From: Proales similis
Taxonomy: Eukaryota; Rotifera; Eurotatoria; Ploima; Proalidae
Direction: 5' to 3'
Assembly (NCBI GenBank): GCA_019059635.1
Contig: JAGVRJ010000001.1
Span: forward strand, 620,001 to 684,000
Length of the DNA stretch: 64,000 nucleotides
Part shown: piece after piece, positions 1 through 10,075 of the stretch
How positions within the stretch are numbered: the first letter of the stretch is position 1
How the letters are laid out: each line of letters starts with the position of its first letter
Position numbers and translations under genes: made by a program
Notes under the pieces: model-generated
What the model saw: only the letters and a program-made list of their open reading frames with translations
Told to the model about the DNA's origin: nothing
The model's database searches: none

Positions 1-846
1 GAGCAAGCTCATTTTGCCAGGCTACTAGTTATGGAGAATTTGTTTGATTTACAGTCATCAGGGCAACTTCTTCTTGTTCGTTGAGCTTTTTGAGCGCGAA
101 ATACGTTCCCTTGTACTTGTCTTGAATACTCTGCAGCGCTTGGACAACCACCGTCTCCACGTCTCTTCTCTCGCCGCGAGAGCAAAACGACGGAAGGCAG
201 AATCCCTTAATATTTCTTCTGGCCGAGAACTCGATGCTTTCGACAAATTCTTGGTCGATCTGCAAAGACTCGCCCAGTTTGCGCATGTCCTGGTCAGTTT
301 TGTGTTTTTGGTCTTTGCCGAAATTGTGCTTCTCGGCAATGATTAGCTCAAATATCGCTTGGAATACCTTAAGTTGAAAACATCGAGTAAACGGCTCTAG
401 GTTAGGTGGTCACCATTTTCTAGAATTCAATTACTTTGTAAGAGTGCTCGTCGCCGGCCACAATGCCCGTGCTGCTAAAACTTCCCACATTGTCCACACC
501 TTTAACCCAGCCCAGGGTGGTCTGAATGCATTCGTTGAGAGGCGAGGGGAGAAAATCGCGTGTTACCTGTCTGAATGGCATCGTCTATGGTGAAGCCGTT
601 TCTGGTTCGAAAGTCTCTGAGCTGGGCGTACAAGTTGAAGTTGAGATTGCGCGCCATTATGTTTCGATTGCGGCCCAATTCCGGATACTCAGCCGAGGCC
701 GGGTAGTATCTTCTTGAATAATTGTAGCCGGCAGCGAAAGCGACCGTTTCACTTCTCTCTCTGAGCTGACCGTAGATCAGGAGGCCGGCCGCACCCAGGG
801 CGCCGACTTTAAAGAATTTGCTCACTGCGCTCAGTTTGCCGATCAT
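1..846 (-). CDS. CK-type mitochondrial phosphagen kinase, 3' part cut by window edge
   Basis: Belongs to the creatine/taurocyamine/arginine kinase family, which moves phosphate between ATP and a guanidino compound. Three coding blocks with in-phase GT-AG junctions: 567-846, 435-499 and 53-367 (220 codons); the C-terminal catalytic half lies beyond base 1. Start is ATG at 846. Residues 1-40 form a hydrophobic, Arg/Lys-bearing leader as in mitochondrial creatine kinase, followed by the family's YYPASAEYPEL, GFTIDDAIQTGVDN and VAGDE segments and later CSRGERRDVE. Oddity: the phosphate-binding stretch SSRVRTGRSIRG of creatine kinase reads SIEFSARRNIKG here, without gaps, so the arginines equivalent to R130 and R132 are Glu161 and Ser163. 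The GHP loop is also changed to VGSF and shortened. The family is certain; activity as a kinase is doubtful. Confidence 0.85.
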
Positions 847-1688
847 TTCGAAATATTTCAATAAAAATGAAGCAGAAAAACCTGCTCAATTGTTGCCTTC
901 AATGCGTGTAAACTACCACACACACGCGCTAGCATTATGCAGAACTTTCGCCATTTCGCATTAAAACAAATTTCTTCTAGCAAAACTCAAAACTTCTGCC
1001 TCTCGACCAGACCTGCTCAACTCTTGACCCTTCCTGACTTTCAGTTTTGGTTTTCGCTCAAGAGAGAGAGTCGAAGTTTTTGATTTTTTTTTATTTGCCT
1101 TCGCAATTTTTCGTTGTCCTCTTGGCCCACCACACTTCGAGTCTTATTGTTGACAAGCATGCGAGGATGCAAGAGGAGACGAGGAAAGAATTGAGTCTCC
1201 AAGTTTGGTTTACTGATTGATAAAAGGAAGCGAAAGGCTATCCCTTTGCTCACTTTTGACAAGAAGCGAATAAGTAAACAGATGACGTTTAGATGCGTTA
1301 AGTAAGATTAGTACATAATTGCGCACATACGAATTGAGATTTATACTACTAAACGAGGAGAGGTAGAGAGGGAGGATTGATAAGCCGTTGAGTTTCGAAG
1401 GCCACCATATCGTGCATCTATCTAGTTTAGCGAAATTCTCCGAGGCGGCCGGGTATTCATAAAGCAGTCAGGTTGCTCTTATTAATTCGCTCGTTTTATT
1501 CACTTTGCTTGGCGTTGAGCGCTCCAGTCTTGATGGCTAATTGTAAATGTAAATTACCTCGGATTGCTTGTTCTTCCACATCGTAGATTTGGTTTGCGCT
1601 TTCGAAATACTCGAGCAAAAATGGCATTTGACTGGAAAGCTTTCACTCCAGTTCTTCCGCGGAGAGACCTCTTCCAATTGGTCAGTGA
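847..1688. other. Divergent intergenic region
   Basis: Lies between the divergently transcribed phosphagen kinase and AGTRAP genes and must hold both promoters and 5' UTRs. The short ORFs inside have no family resemblance. I see no repeat or RNA gene. Confidence 0.5.
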
Positions 1689-2441
1689 ATGCTTGCTTCC
1701 TTGACTCATGGTCGCTCGTACTCTCACGCTTTTCGATTCAAGATCATATTTTTAGTTCTGTTCGCCCTCTCTGGCCTGTAAGTAAAAATTCACTTTATCA
1801 CCTTCTCATGAGGATTCGACGATCAAGATGATACTTTCTCGCAGTGCAATGGTCGGAAGTTGGCTGGGAACGTCGTTTTCTTTAAATAACGGAACGTTGC
1901 TAATCGTCTGCCTGTTCACCATCGCGCACAACCAAGACGCCAAACTCTATTTTATTGTAAGCCCACTCCCCGATCCCTCCATTGACTCGTTCGAGTTTCT
2001 AATTGTTTTGTTTCTGACCTTTTCCAGTTCGCCTACAGTTTGTTTTTGTCAGCCGTTCTTGACATGTTGACCATCATATTCAATTGGAGCATCAACTTTT
2101 CGATCATCCCAGGCCTGAACTTCTTCTTTGCTTTTGTGTGAGTTGAACGATAAAGAGACTGAACGGATTTGAATTGTTCACTACTCTCTCTCTCTAGTTT
2201 GGCTGTGCTGCTGATTATCGCAAAGGTGGTCACCGGAATCTACGAGCTGCAAATAGCCAAGGAGCTGAACGGCGAGGCACCGCTGCCATTCGACATCACC
2301 GCCAAGTTCAGCAAGGACACGTCTGTCTCGGAGCGAACGGTGCCAAGAGAAGGCGGCCGTGGCGGCCAGCAGCAGGGCTCAAGTCAAGTTCATGTGGAAA
2401 ACGAGAGCAAAGCACCGGTGAGAGATGCCGACTCTCTCTGA
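1689..2441 (+). CDS. AGTRAP: AGTRAP-like multi-pass membrane protein
   Basis: Resembles type-1 angiotensin II receptor-associated protein, a small membrane protein that in vertebrates binds the AT1 receptor and affects its trafficking. Four coding blocks (1689-1777, 1845-1956, 2028-2137, 2198-2441) join in phase to 184 residues; the human protein has 159. The N-terminal hydrophobic segment FKIIFLVLFALSGL, a second segment running through GTLLIVCLFTIAHNQD, a third LDMLTIIF segment and a fourth LAVLLIIAKVVTGIYE follow the spacing of the AGTRAP family, and the C-terminal tail is hydrophilic. The start ATG at 1689 is directly preceded by an in-frame TGA. In a protostome-like genome the ligand-receptor role cannot be assumed, so only the fold and membrane location are inferred. 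Confidence 0.7.
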
Positions 2442-2767
2442 TCGCACTCGTCTATTTTGTCCCCTTTATTCTGCTTTAGATAAGTTGATTGTTAATAAGA
2501 AAATGGGAGGTCACGTTTCTAAAGAGTACATAGCTTAGGATTTTATGCGTTTAGTCGATTTCAAAATTTAACAAGAGATTTTCATCATTAATTTAGCAAA
2601 AAAAGAAAGAAAGAAACGAAATAAAGCGCCAGAATTTAAAACAAAAATTTATTTCTCAGAAGCGGTGTTGAGGTGATTGTTCTAATTGACGCTTTAGAGG
2701 CAGAGAACTGGTGAAAGCTATCGTTCAGCGACGAGAGAGATAGTCAGACCAGGCACATGAGATTATT
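2442..2767. other. AGTRAP 3' UTR and short intergenic spacer
   Basis: Contains the AGTRAP 3' end, with a poly(A) hexamer at 2620, and the upstream region of the ZMYM-like gene. Nothing else recognisable. Confidence 0.5.
2620..2625 (+). terminator. Poly(A) signal AATAAA of AGTRAP
   Basis: Canonical AATAAA hexamer 179 bases after the AGTRAP stop codon, on the coding strand, and before the next gene on the same strand. Confidence 0.45.
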
Positions 2768-4613
2768 ATGAGAGATGAAATGGAAGCAGATTCAGAGATC
2801 GAAAATGCAACCGCCGAGCCAGTTTTGAAACGCGTCAAGCACTCCAACGAGAGTGGCGACCAATTTGCACAATATGCAAACAAACCGCGTCAGTTCGCGC
2901 GCAAGTCAACTGCTCCTCTCACCTTGATCGAGCCGCGCATATCAAGCGCTTCTTCTCAGACTCTGCTTCGAAGTGAATCGTCGTCTTCAACCGTCAACGG
3001 CCAGACCGAGTCCAGCTTGTCCAACAAGCAAAGCGAAGGCGCCGGTGAAAAGCAGTTTAAAAATAAAATAATCTCATGCAAGCCCCTGTACTCGTCCAAG
3101 GCGACCGAATGCTACCCGATGCGGAAGGACGCCAGCACTCAAATAGATCTGGACGAGATAAAACCGACGCACACGATTGTGCCGATGCCTGTGCCAATCA
3201 ATGTTCCGCTGCCCATGTTTATGTATCAAGCACCGTTTCCGGTTCCGATCATCATGCCGGTGCCCATTCCGGTCCCAGTTTTGATTCCGACCACGAAGAA
3301 AACCTACGACAGAGTTCAGCGTAAAATTCAAGTAATTTCAACTGAGAACCTCTCAACGCTCTCTTCGCATCCACACAATTTCGATCGGTTTCATTTGCTT
3401 TTCGTGTTGAATAATTTAGAAATTGCGAAAGAAGCTTCCGTCAGATCCGTACGAGTTTGAGCTTTTGCTGTATGCAGAGCGATTGGCACGAGAAGAGGGC
3501 TTGCCAGGGTTCGAGGAATCGTCGGATGGCGAAAGCGACTCTGAAACTGACCCAAGGCCGTCGAAGCTCGGCACAAACAACAACCCGGTCGTAAACGAGC
3601 TGCAGACTATGTCGCCTCAAGAATTCGTTCTCAATACCGCAATAAATAATCAGCCAGTGGGTGAAGAGCTCGTCAATTTCAAATGGAACTATGGCGTGAG
3701 AGCGTTCGGCACATGGCTGGCGTCTAAGCTCGAACGAGTAAAAGACAAACTGCCTCCGTCTCGGCTGCCCAACGAGTTGACCAAGCTGAAGAACGAAGAG
3801 CTCAACGTGCTGCTTGCCGAGTTCATTCGCCAGGTCAGAAAGCCGAACGGAGAAGCCTACGCGCCCGAAAGTCTTTACTACCTCTGTCTGGGCATTCAGT
3901 ATTACCTGCAGGAGAAAGGCCGGAGCGAGAACATATTCCTCGACTCGGACCTGTTCGACACATTTCAGCAGAGCTTGGACGAGGTCGCCTCTCGCTACAG
4001 CATCAGAATAAACGCCGATGGCCTGATAGTCAGCCGCATCGAAGAGGAGATATTGTGGGAGACCAAACAGCTCGGAGCGCACTCGCCGATCGTCTTGCTC
4101 AACACAATTCTCTACTTCAACACGAAATATTTCTTTCTCGACAAACTCGAGTCTCATTTGCAGCTTTCGTTCACCAACGTGAAAAAGCACGTGAAACGCA
4201 ACATCGGCCCGGACGGCGAAGACTACGGCAAGACCGTTTTCCTCCGCTACTATCCGGACTTTCACGGCCTCGAACAAGTAATCTACGAGCAGAGCGAGAA
4301 TTTCGACAATCCCTTCAGATGTCCGGTCGAGTTGTACAATTTCTACTTGTCTAAATGGTAGGCCACTAAAAACTTGCGATCAGACGCCTCAATTTAGAGT
4401 GAATGAAGCCCAGAAAGCGCGAAAAATAGAAACGACGTGTTCTATTTAGCACCGGAGAAGGCCTCATTGCCATCGTCGCCGATCTGGTTCTCGAGTCAGC
4501 CGTTGAACGTAAAAGAGCTGCAGCGAATGCTAAACCGGATAAAAATGGTCAAAGAAGTAAACGAGCTTCTTTTGGCAGCCAGTCCCGATCCGAATTCAAC
4601 CGATCTGCTCTAA
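2768..4613 (+). CDS. ZMYM/QRICH1-like DUF3504 protein without MYM fingers
   Basis: The C-terminal domain is the DUF3504 domain of ZMYM2/3/4, WOC and QRICH1, derived from a Crypton tyrosine recombinase; relatives act in nuclear chromatin complexes. Blocks 2768-3331, 3420-4357 and 4409-4613 join in phase (568 residues). A Pro-Val/Pro-Ile rich stretch (about residues 138-176) ends in IPTTKK and is followed by KLRKKLPSDPYEFELLLYAE, as in ZMYM2-4. Then come the domain core and LSKCPESAKNRNDVFYLAPE across the last intron, with PIWFSSQPL close to the C-terminus. No MYM zinc fingers are present upstream, where AGTRAP ends only 326 bp away; the N-terminal 130 residues are acidic/Ser-rich. An alternative reading of the last exon is open but does not match the family. 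Confidence 0.85.
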
Positions 4614-5611
4614 AATTAGAATGAAACGTTGTCGCTTCCCTTTCTCTCTCTCTTCTTCGACGTCCTTTCCTGTCTTCCTTCTCTCCTTCGTCCTCTTTTT
4701 CTTCTTCTTCGTCACATTCTCAATTCACTTCAAAACAACACCGAACAGCACACCAACAACAAGACACAAATTAACTTTGTAAAAATATAACGACTTGCCA
4801 ATCAAATTTTGTAAATTATGAACGCTTTGAACAAAAGCTGGACTTTGAATTCACAGCAGAGGCTTCAAAGTCAGTTGAGCAGAGGTCCAGCAGCAGACGT
4901 GATACGAGCTGACTGCCAACTGAAACATTCTTGCGAATCAAAACCGCCAGTCGGCCCGTTCTCAGCTAAACCATTCGACGACCGTCCGAAATAAACCACT
5001 TTTCTCATGTCCGAATTGAATACATTTATTCAAGATTGAATTCATTTGGTTCATGAAGGGCATGGAACAGCAATAGTTGGAGGCGCGACGGCTTTATCAA
5101 ATGAAAGCTGATAGAGATCTTATCTGATTGCGTACAAGGGCGCTAAGAAAAGGGTGTGTGTGTGTGTGTGGTGCTTGCTGGTTGCGATGGGTGCTTGATG
5201 GGGGTGCGATGGGTAAATTGATGTGTCATCGACGATGATGCTGAGGAATTGTGGCTGTAAAGAGATCGCTGCCTGGAAAAATTGCACTGTCATAAAAGCG
5301 AATTTTCAAGAAGTTGTGAATTATTACAGCATAATGGGCAGCTTAGCGCAACTCTCGTTTAAAAGTGAGCTCAGCATGCGCACACATCTTATGCCAAACG
5401 TGCATCGTTCATAATGCTTGAATCAATCTAGCATAGAATTCTTTTCAATTCAAAGCACTTTTGCTTCGGAGCGAATTTTTTCGCTCAAACTTTTACTTGT
5501 TGCTTTAATTTATTGCTTTGAACATTTGAACATAAACATGCGATCGACTTAAGCGGCGAGAACTTCATTTAATTAAATGCTTCCGATTTTTGGCTAGATT
5601 GCGAGTTTCAA
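4614..5611. other. Intergenic region with pyrimidine tract and GT repeat
   Basis: Holds the 3' UTR of the ZMYM-like gene, with a long CT-rich tract around 4640-4720, a GT repeat at 5153-5170 and the GCLC upstream region. The ORF at 5223-5414 has no recognisable similarity. Confidence 0.5.
5153..5170. repeat. GT dinucleotide microsatellite
   Basis: Uninterrupted (GT)n run of about 18 bases in the intergenic region upstream of GCLC. Confidence 0.8.
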
Positions 5612-7549
5612 ATGGGCCTGTTGACTTTGGGAACGCCGTTGAGCTGGGAGGAGACTCGCAAGCATGCAGACACAGTTCGCCGAAAAGGAATTCGTCAGTT
5701 TATCAATATTCACACGAAGCTGAAAGAAAACAAGAACGACTGTCTCAAGTGGGGCGACGAAGTCGAGTTCACTTTGGTCAAGTTCGACCACAAGAAGAAG
5801 CGATGCTACCTGCTGCTTAAGGCCGAGGAAATCCTTCCGACCCTAAACGGGCCAGAGAACAGGAACGAAAAAGTTCTGACCTTGTGGCGACCAGAGTACG
5901 CCAACTACATGGTGGAGGGCACGCCCGGACAGCCGTACGACCATCAAATTGGCTGCTTCAACAAATTGGAGGCAAACATGCGGCATCGTCGAAAGCAAGT
6001 GCAAGACATATTGGGCGAAGACGAGTACATACTCTCGTGCACAGCATTTCCACTTCTTGGCTGTCCCGAATACACGTGGCCAAGCTACCAGGCGAATCCG
6101 AGAGAAGGAGTCACGCGGTCTCTGTTCTACGTGAACGAGGCCATATTCCCAGGCCATCCTCGATTTGCCTGTTTGTCTCGAAACATCAGAGAGCGACGCG
6201 GCGCCAAAGTGGCAATCAACGTTCCTATTTACAAGGACCGAAACACGCCCGACCCGTTCATCGAGGATTTGAATCAGTACGGCGACGAGCCCGGGTCAGA
6301 CACGGAATCCAAACAAGCGGCCAAGCCAGACCACATCTACATGGACGCAATGGTAATCAAATTGTCTTAGACTTGCTAATTCGTCCGACTGAATGGTGCA
6401 TTCTTGCAGGGCTTTGGCATGGGCTGCTCTTGTTTGCAAATGACTTTCCAAGCACAGAGTCTGGACGAGGCCAAGCATCTTTATGACCAGCTCACACCGT
6501 TGACTCCTCTGTTCCTGGCGCTGAGTGCCTCCTCTCCTATCTGGAGAGGCTACCTCTCGGATGTGGACTGCCGCTGGAACATCATAAGTGCTGCGTGTGA
6601 TGATCGCACCAAAGAAGAGCTCGGCGAGGTGCCGCTCAAAAACGACCGATTTGTGATTAACAAGTCGCGCTATGCATCGATCGACAGCTATCTTAGCGAA
6701 GAAGGCCAACGATACAACGACAATCCATTGATAATGGACAACGAGCTACGAGAGCAATTAATCGAGAGCGGAATCGACACGCCGATCGCCAACCATATCG
6801 CTCACCTGTTCATTCGCGACCCGGTGGTGTTGTTCGGCGAGAAGTTGAACATTAACGACGAGCAGGAGACCGATCATTTCGAAAACATCCAATCGACCAA
6901 CTGGCAGACGATGCGTTTCAAGCCGCCCCCAATCAACTCGAGCATCGGCTGGCGAGTCGAGTTCAGGCCGTGTGAGCTGCAGATTACCGACTTTGAGAAC
7001 GCCGCGCTGGTCACCTTCTTGGTTCTCATGACCCGAGTGATTCTCTCGTTTGAACTAAATCTTCTCATGCCCATATCAAAAGTGGACGTGAATCTAGAGA
7101 GAGCTCAGCAACGAAACGCTTGCGCTGAGCAAAAGTTCTATTTCAGACGAAACATATTCAAGCAAGCTGATAAAACTGGTGAAAGCAAACGAGACGAATG
7201 CGAGCTGGAAGAAATGTCACTGGACGAAATAGTGAACGGAAGCTCAAATTTCCCGGGCTGTATTCCTCTAATTCACCAATACCTGTCCTACCTAGACATT
7301 GACGCCGAAACCCAGTGCACAATAAGACAGTACCTGAGTTTAATCGAATCTCGAGCGAACGGCACCCTGATGACAACTGCCAGCTGGATACGCAAGTTCG
7401 TCACCAATCACAAGCTCTACAAGCATGACTCTCGTGTCAGCGAGGAGATAAACTACGATTTGATGTGGCGGATCTATCTAATCTCCACAGGCCAGATCAA
7501 GTGTCCAGAGTTGATCAAGCCTACGTTTCAGAGCAAGACGAGCATCTGA
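5612..7549 (+). CDS. GCLC: Glutamate-cysteine ligase catalytic subunit
   Basis: Catalyses the ATP-dependent joining of glutamate and cysteine, the rate-limiting cytosolic step of glutathione synthesis. Two coding blocks, 5612-6352 and 6410-7549, are separated by a 57-bp intron and encode 626 residues (human 637). Conserved family segments run through the whole protein: MGLLTLGTPLSWEETRKHAD at the start, LKWGDEVEFTLVKFDH, LWRPEYANYMVEGTPGQPY with the substrate-site glutamate and glycines, KPDHIYMDAM/GFGMGCSCLQ across the intron, SDVDCRWNIIS, DHFENIQSTNWQTMRFKPPP and GWRVEFRPCE. The family is complete and no key residue appears changed. It is convergent with Misato, with 134 bp between the stop codons. 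Confidence 0.97.
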
Positions 7550-7683
7550 AGCCGCTTTTCCATCCTTTCTTTTTAAGCAGCACTTTTTAGCTATGTTTTG
7601 AGATCTTATTAGAAGGTTTTAGGCAAAAAATTTCACATAAAAGCCGTTTTTTTTTCTCTCTTTTTTCACTTTATTTTCAAGTG

Positions 7684-9778
7684 TTAAGAATAGACGCAAT
7701 CTACAGTGTGAAGGAACTCGTTCAAACTCTCCAACTCGCTCAAATCCATCTGAGCTTCGTAGTAGCGGAAGCTGTTTTTTATCCTTTTAGAAGACAGTCT
7801 GGCGTTGAAGTGGCGAACTATTGCGCCTGAGCTCTTGTTGACCTGAAGCAAGCTCAACAGCGCCATTTGTTTTGATTTTCGCTGCATCAGCGCTTCCAAA
7901 TTAAGGTTTTGTAAATTCAAACAAGTGCTATCGAATTGGTCGAGTCTTTTACTTTGGTCTACTGCGCCGGCGACAATGTCGGGCAAATTTGGAATCTGAT
8001 TCACTCCGCACTGTGTGCTGAACGCTTGGCTGTTTTCATTAAAAAATATTCAAAAACGGGCTAACTCAGTTGGATTATGCGTCGCTCACCTGCGATATTT
8101 GGGATACATTTCGTCGAGATAGTAGTCGAAAAGCTGAGACGCAGATACCTCCACGCTCGAGATAATCGTGTCTCGAGGACTTGAATGGCAGCAGACAGTT
8201 GTTTAGGGTCGGGCGAGTGAAAAAATAAAATTAGCTGGAGTTTGTTACTTTTTCACTTGGGCGTTCGAGACACCAAGGCAATTGACTGACAGCGCTCCGT
8301 CTGTGTTCGATGAGCTCGTCGACTTGGAGTAGGGCGAGAACGACTGAAGACTCTCGAGCAGATCATGTTTCTGCAGGTAATTGAGCAAATATTTATCTTC
8401 GGCCAGATCGAGAGGCAGCGCCGCTTGAAGCGAAGCGATTTTGTATCGATTGAGATCGAACAGCTCGATGAGGCTCGACATTCCCTGGTTGACTCGGTTC
8501 GATAGCCAAGGCAAATTAATCGAGTGAACCAGACTGGCCAACACGGCGCTCGTTTCAAAGTCACTTTTGAGCTGATGCACAAAAAATCAAGGTCAATCGA
8601 AGACTCGAACCGATGTTGGTTAGAACTACCTGAGCGAAATGAGGATCATCACAATCGCAGTGAATTGAGTCATTGGCCAGAGTGAGAGGAGTAAACAGTG
8701 CTCGGTCTTGGTTCTCCAGCAGCGATTGCATGCACAAGGCGGCGTTGATTTCTCTGAACAGCTTTGATTGCTCGTCTTGTTTAGATTGGCGCGGAAATGC
8801 GGCGATCGCAATCACGGGCCGTTTGGCCGCCTCTTCTCGGATGTAGTCCATTGCGTGTGGAATGAATCCACCGAAACCGTCGAACACATCGACGAAGAAT
8901 TGAAAGCCCTGGACAAGTCGGTCGAGTGAAATGCGCCAAGTAAAGTAATGAGGACTAAATTTTGTCCAACCTGAAGGCATTCACAGTCCTCAAACTGCTT
9001 CCTTAGTTGCTCTTCAAAATTAAACTGAAACTCCTTCTCCTGGAACAAGCACTGGCCCTGGCTGAATAGGTCCATTTGCTCCAAGCTGATTCAACGAGAT
9101 GAATGAACTAATCGATTCGATCAAGTTCACAAGTCGCACTCACTTGGGCACAAAATTCACCGCCTCGGCCAACTGCTTCACTTGGCAATATTCATTCCAG
9201 TATTTGGCTTTAGCTGAGCCATTCTGTACAATTGATTTGATTAAATTGAGGACTGATAGGTTTAAAGTTTGCCTGAAAGCGAGAACCTTATCTTCCTCAG
9301 CGAACGTCTCGATTCTCTCAATCTTTCCTTGCCTAAATCGACCGATCTCGTGAAATGTTCAAGCACTGAGGGCAAACAGGCTAGGACTAACCAGCTAGGA
9401 AGAGCAGATTTCTCTTTGCTTTGATTCGCAGTGCCAGTTTTGCCTGATTCCGGACATTGGAGCGCGAGATTCTCTCTTTTGTCGAATATGACCGTTCGAG
9501 GCTGGTAGACGTAGCCTTTCTTCAAATGCGATCGAGCTAGAGGCTACGAGGTTGAACATGAAAATGCTTAAGCACAAACCAGGCCGTTTGATTTCTGCTT
9601 CAGTAAAACATTTGGATTGAGCTCCGGGTTTCTGGCCTGCTGATCGAGCTTGACAACCAATGCTGAGGCTATTCACAGGCATCAACTAAAATGAGAGATT
9701 TACTTGAATGTTCCAAAAGTGTGCGCCCAAGTGGTTAGAGTAGTTTCCGAACTGTAGAGTTAGAACCTCGCTTTGCAT
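7684..9778 (-). CDS. MSTO1: Misato-like tubulin/FtsZ-related protein
   Basis: Misato relates to tubulin and FtsZ and is linked to mitochondrial distribution and spindle formation. The first block 9704-9778 encodes MQSEVLTLQFGNYSNHLGAH, the Misato N-terminus; the second is 9580-9648, and the third begins just before KKGYVYQPRTVIFD (near 9540). Further blocks lie at about 9100-9500, 8890-9084, 8640-8920 (GFQFFVDVFDGFGGFIPHAM, the tubulin-like nucleotide-loop region), 8247-8575, 8090-8200 and 7684-8004. Several internal junctions were not resolved exactly. ATG 9778 was chosen over an in-frame ATG at 9871 because known Misato proteins begin at this point. Confidence 0.88.
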
Positions 9779-10075
9779 GCTGAGAATTAAACTACCAGGG
9801 CAACTGATTAACCGCAAATAATTAAGCGAGAGCTCAACTGAATTAGCAAGATGTGAAAAGACGAACAGCATAATGTTGCATTGCAGATCTCAATTTCCTA
9901 AAGTTCATGTTCAAATGCTGCTTAAGTTGCCTTAGACATTGCGCCAACTGGCTGGCCGGCTGCTGAAGAAAAACAGCGAAAACGGCGACAATTTATTTCT
10001 TCAAACCGGTCTACAAGGAGCGACGTTGATGGAGAATCGGAGCGTTAAGAGTGGACAGATTAGAGCTGAAAGAGT

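Noticed and set aside
3441..4277. 278-codon minus-strand frame opposite the ZMYM-like exon
   Set aside because: The plus strand matches DUF3504 throughout and across two introns; the antisense frame has no domain and is a codon-bias shadow.
4450..4619. Alternative reading of the last ZMYM exon via an acceptor at 4449
   Set aside because: It is open, but gives sequence unlike the family, while acceptor 4408 restores LSKCPESAKNRNDVFYL and PIWFSSQPL.
9779..9871. Upstream in-frame ATG extending Misato by 31 residues
   Set aside because: Known Misato proteins begin at the LTLQFG strand; the extension looks like a 5' UTR frame, though it cannot be excluded.
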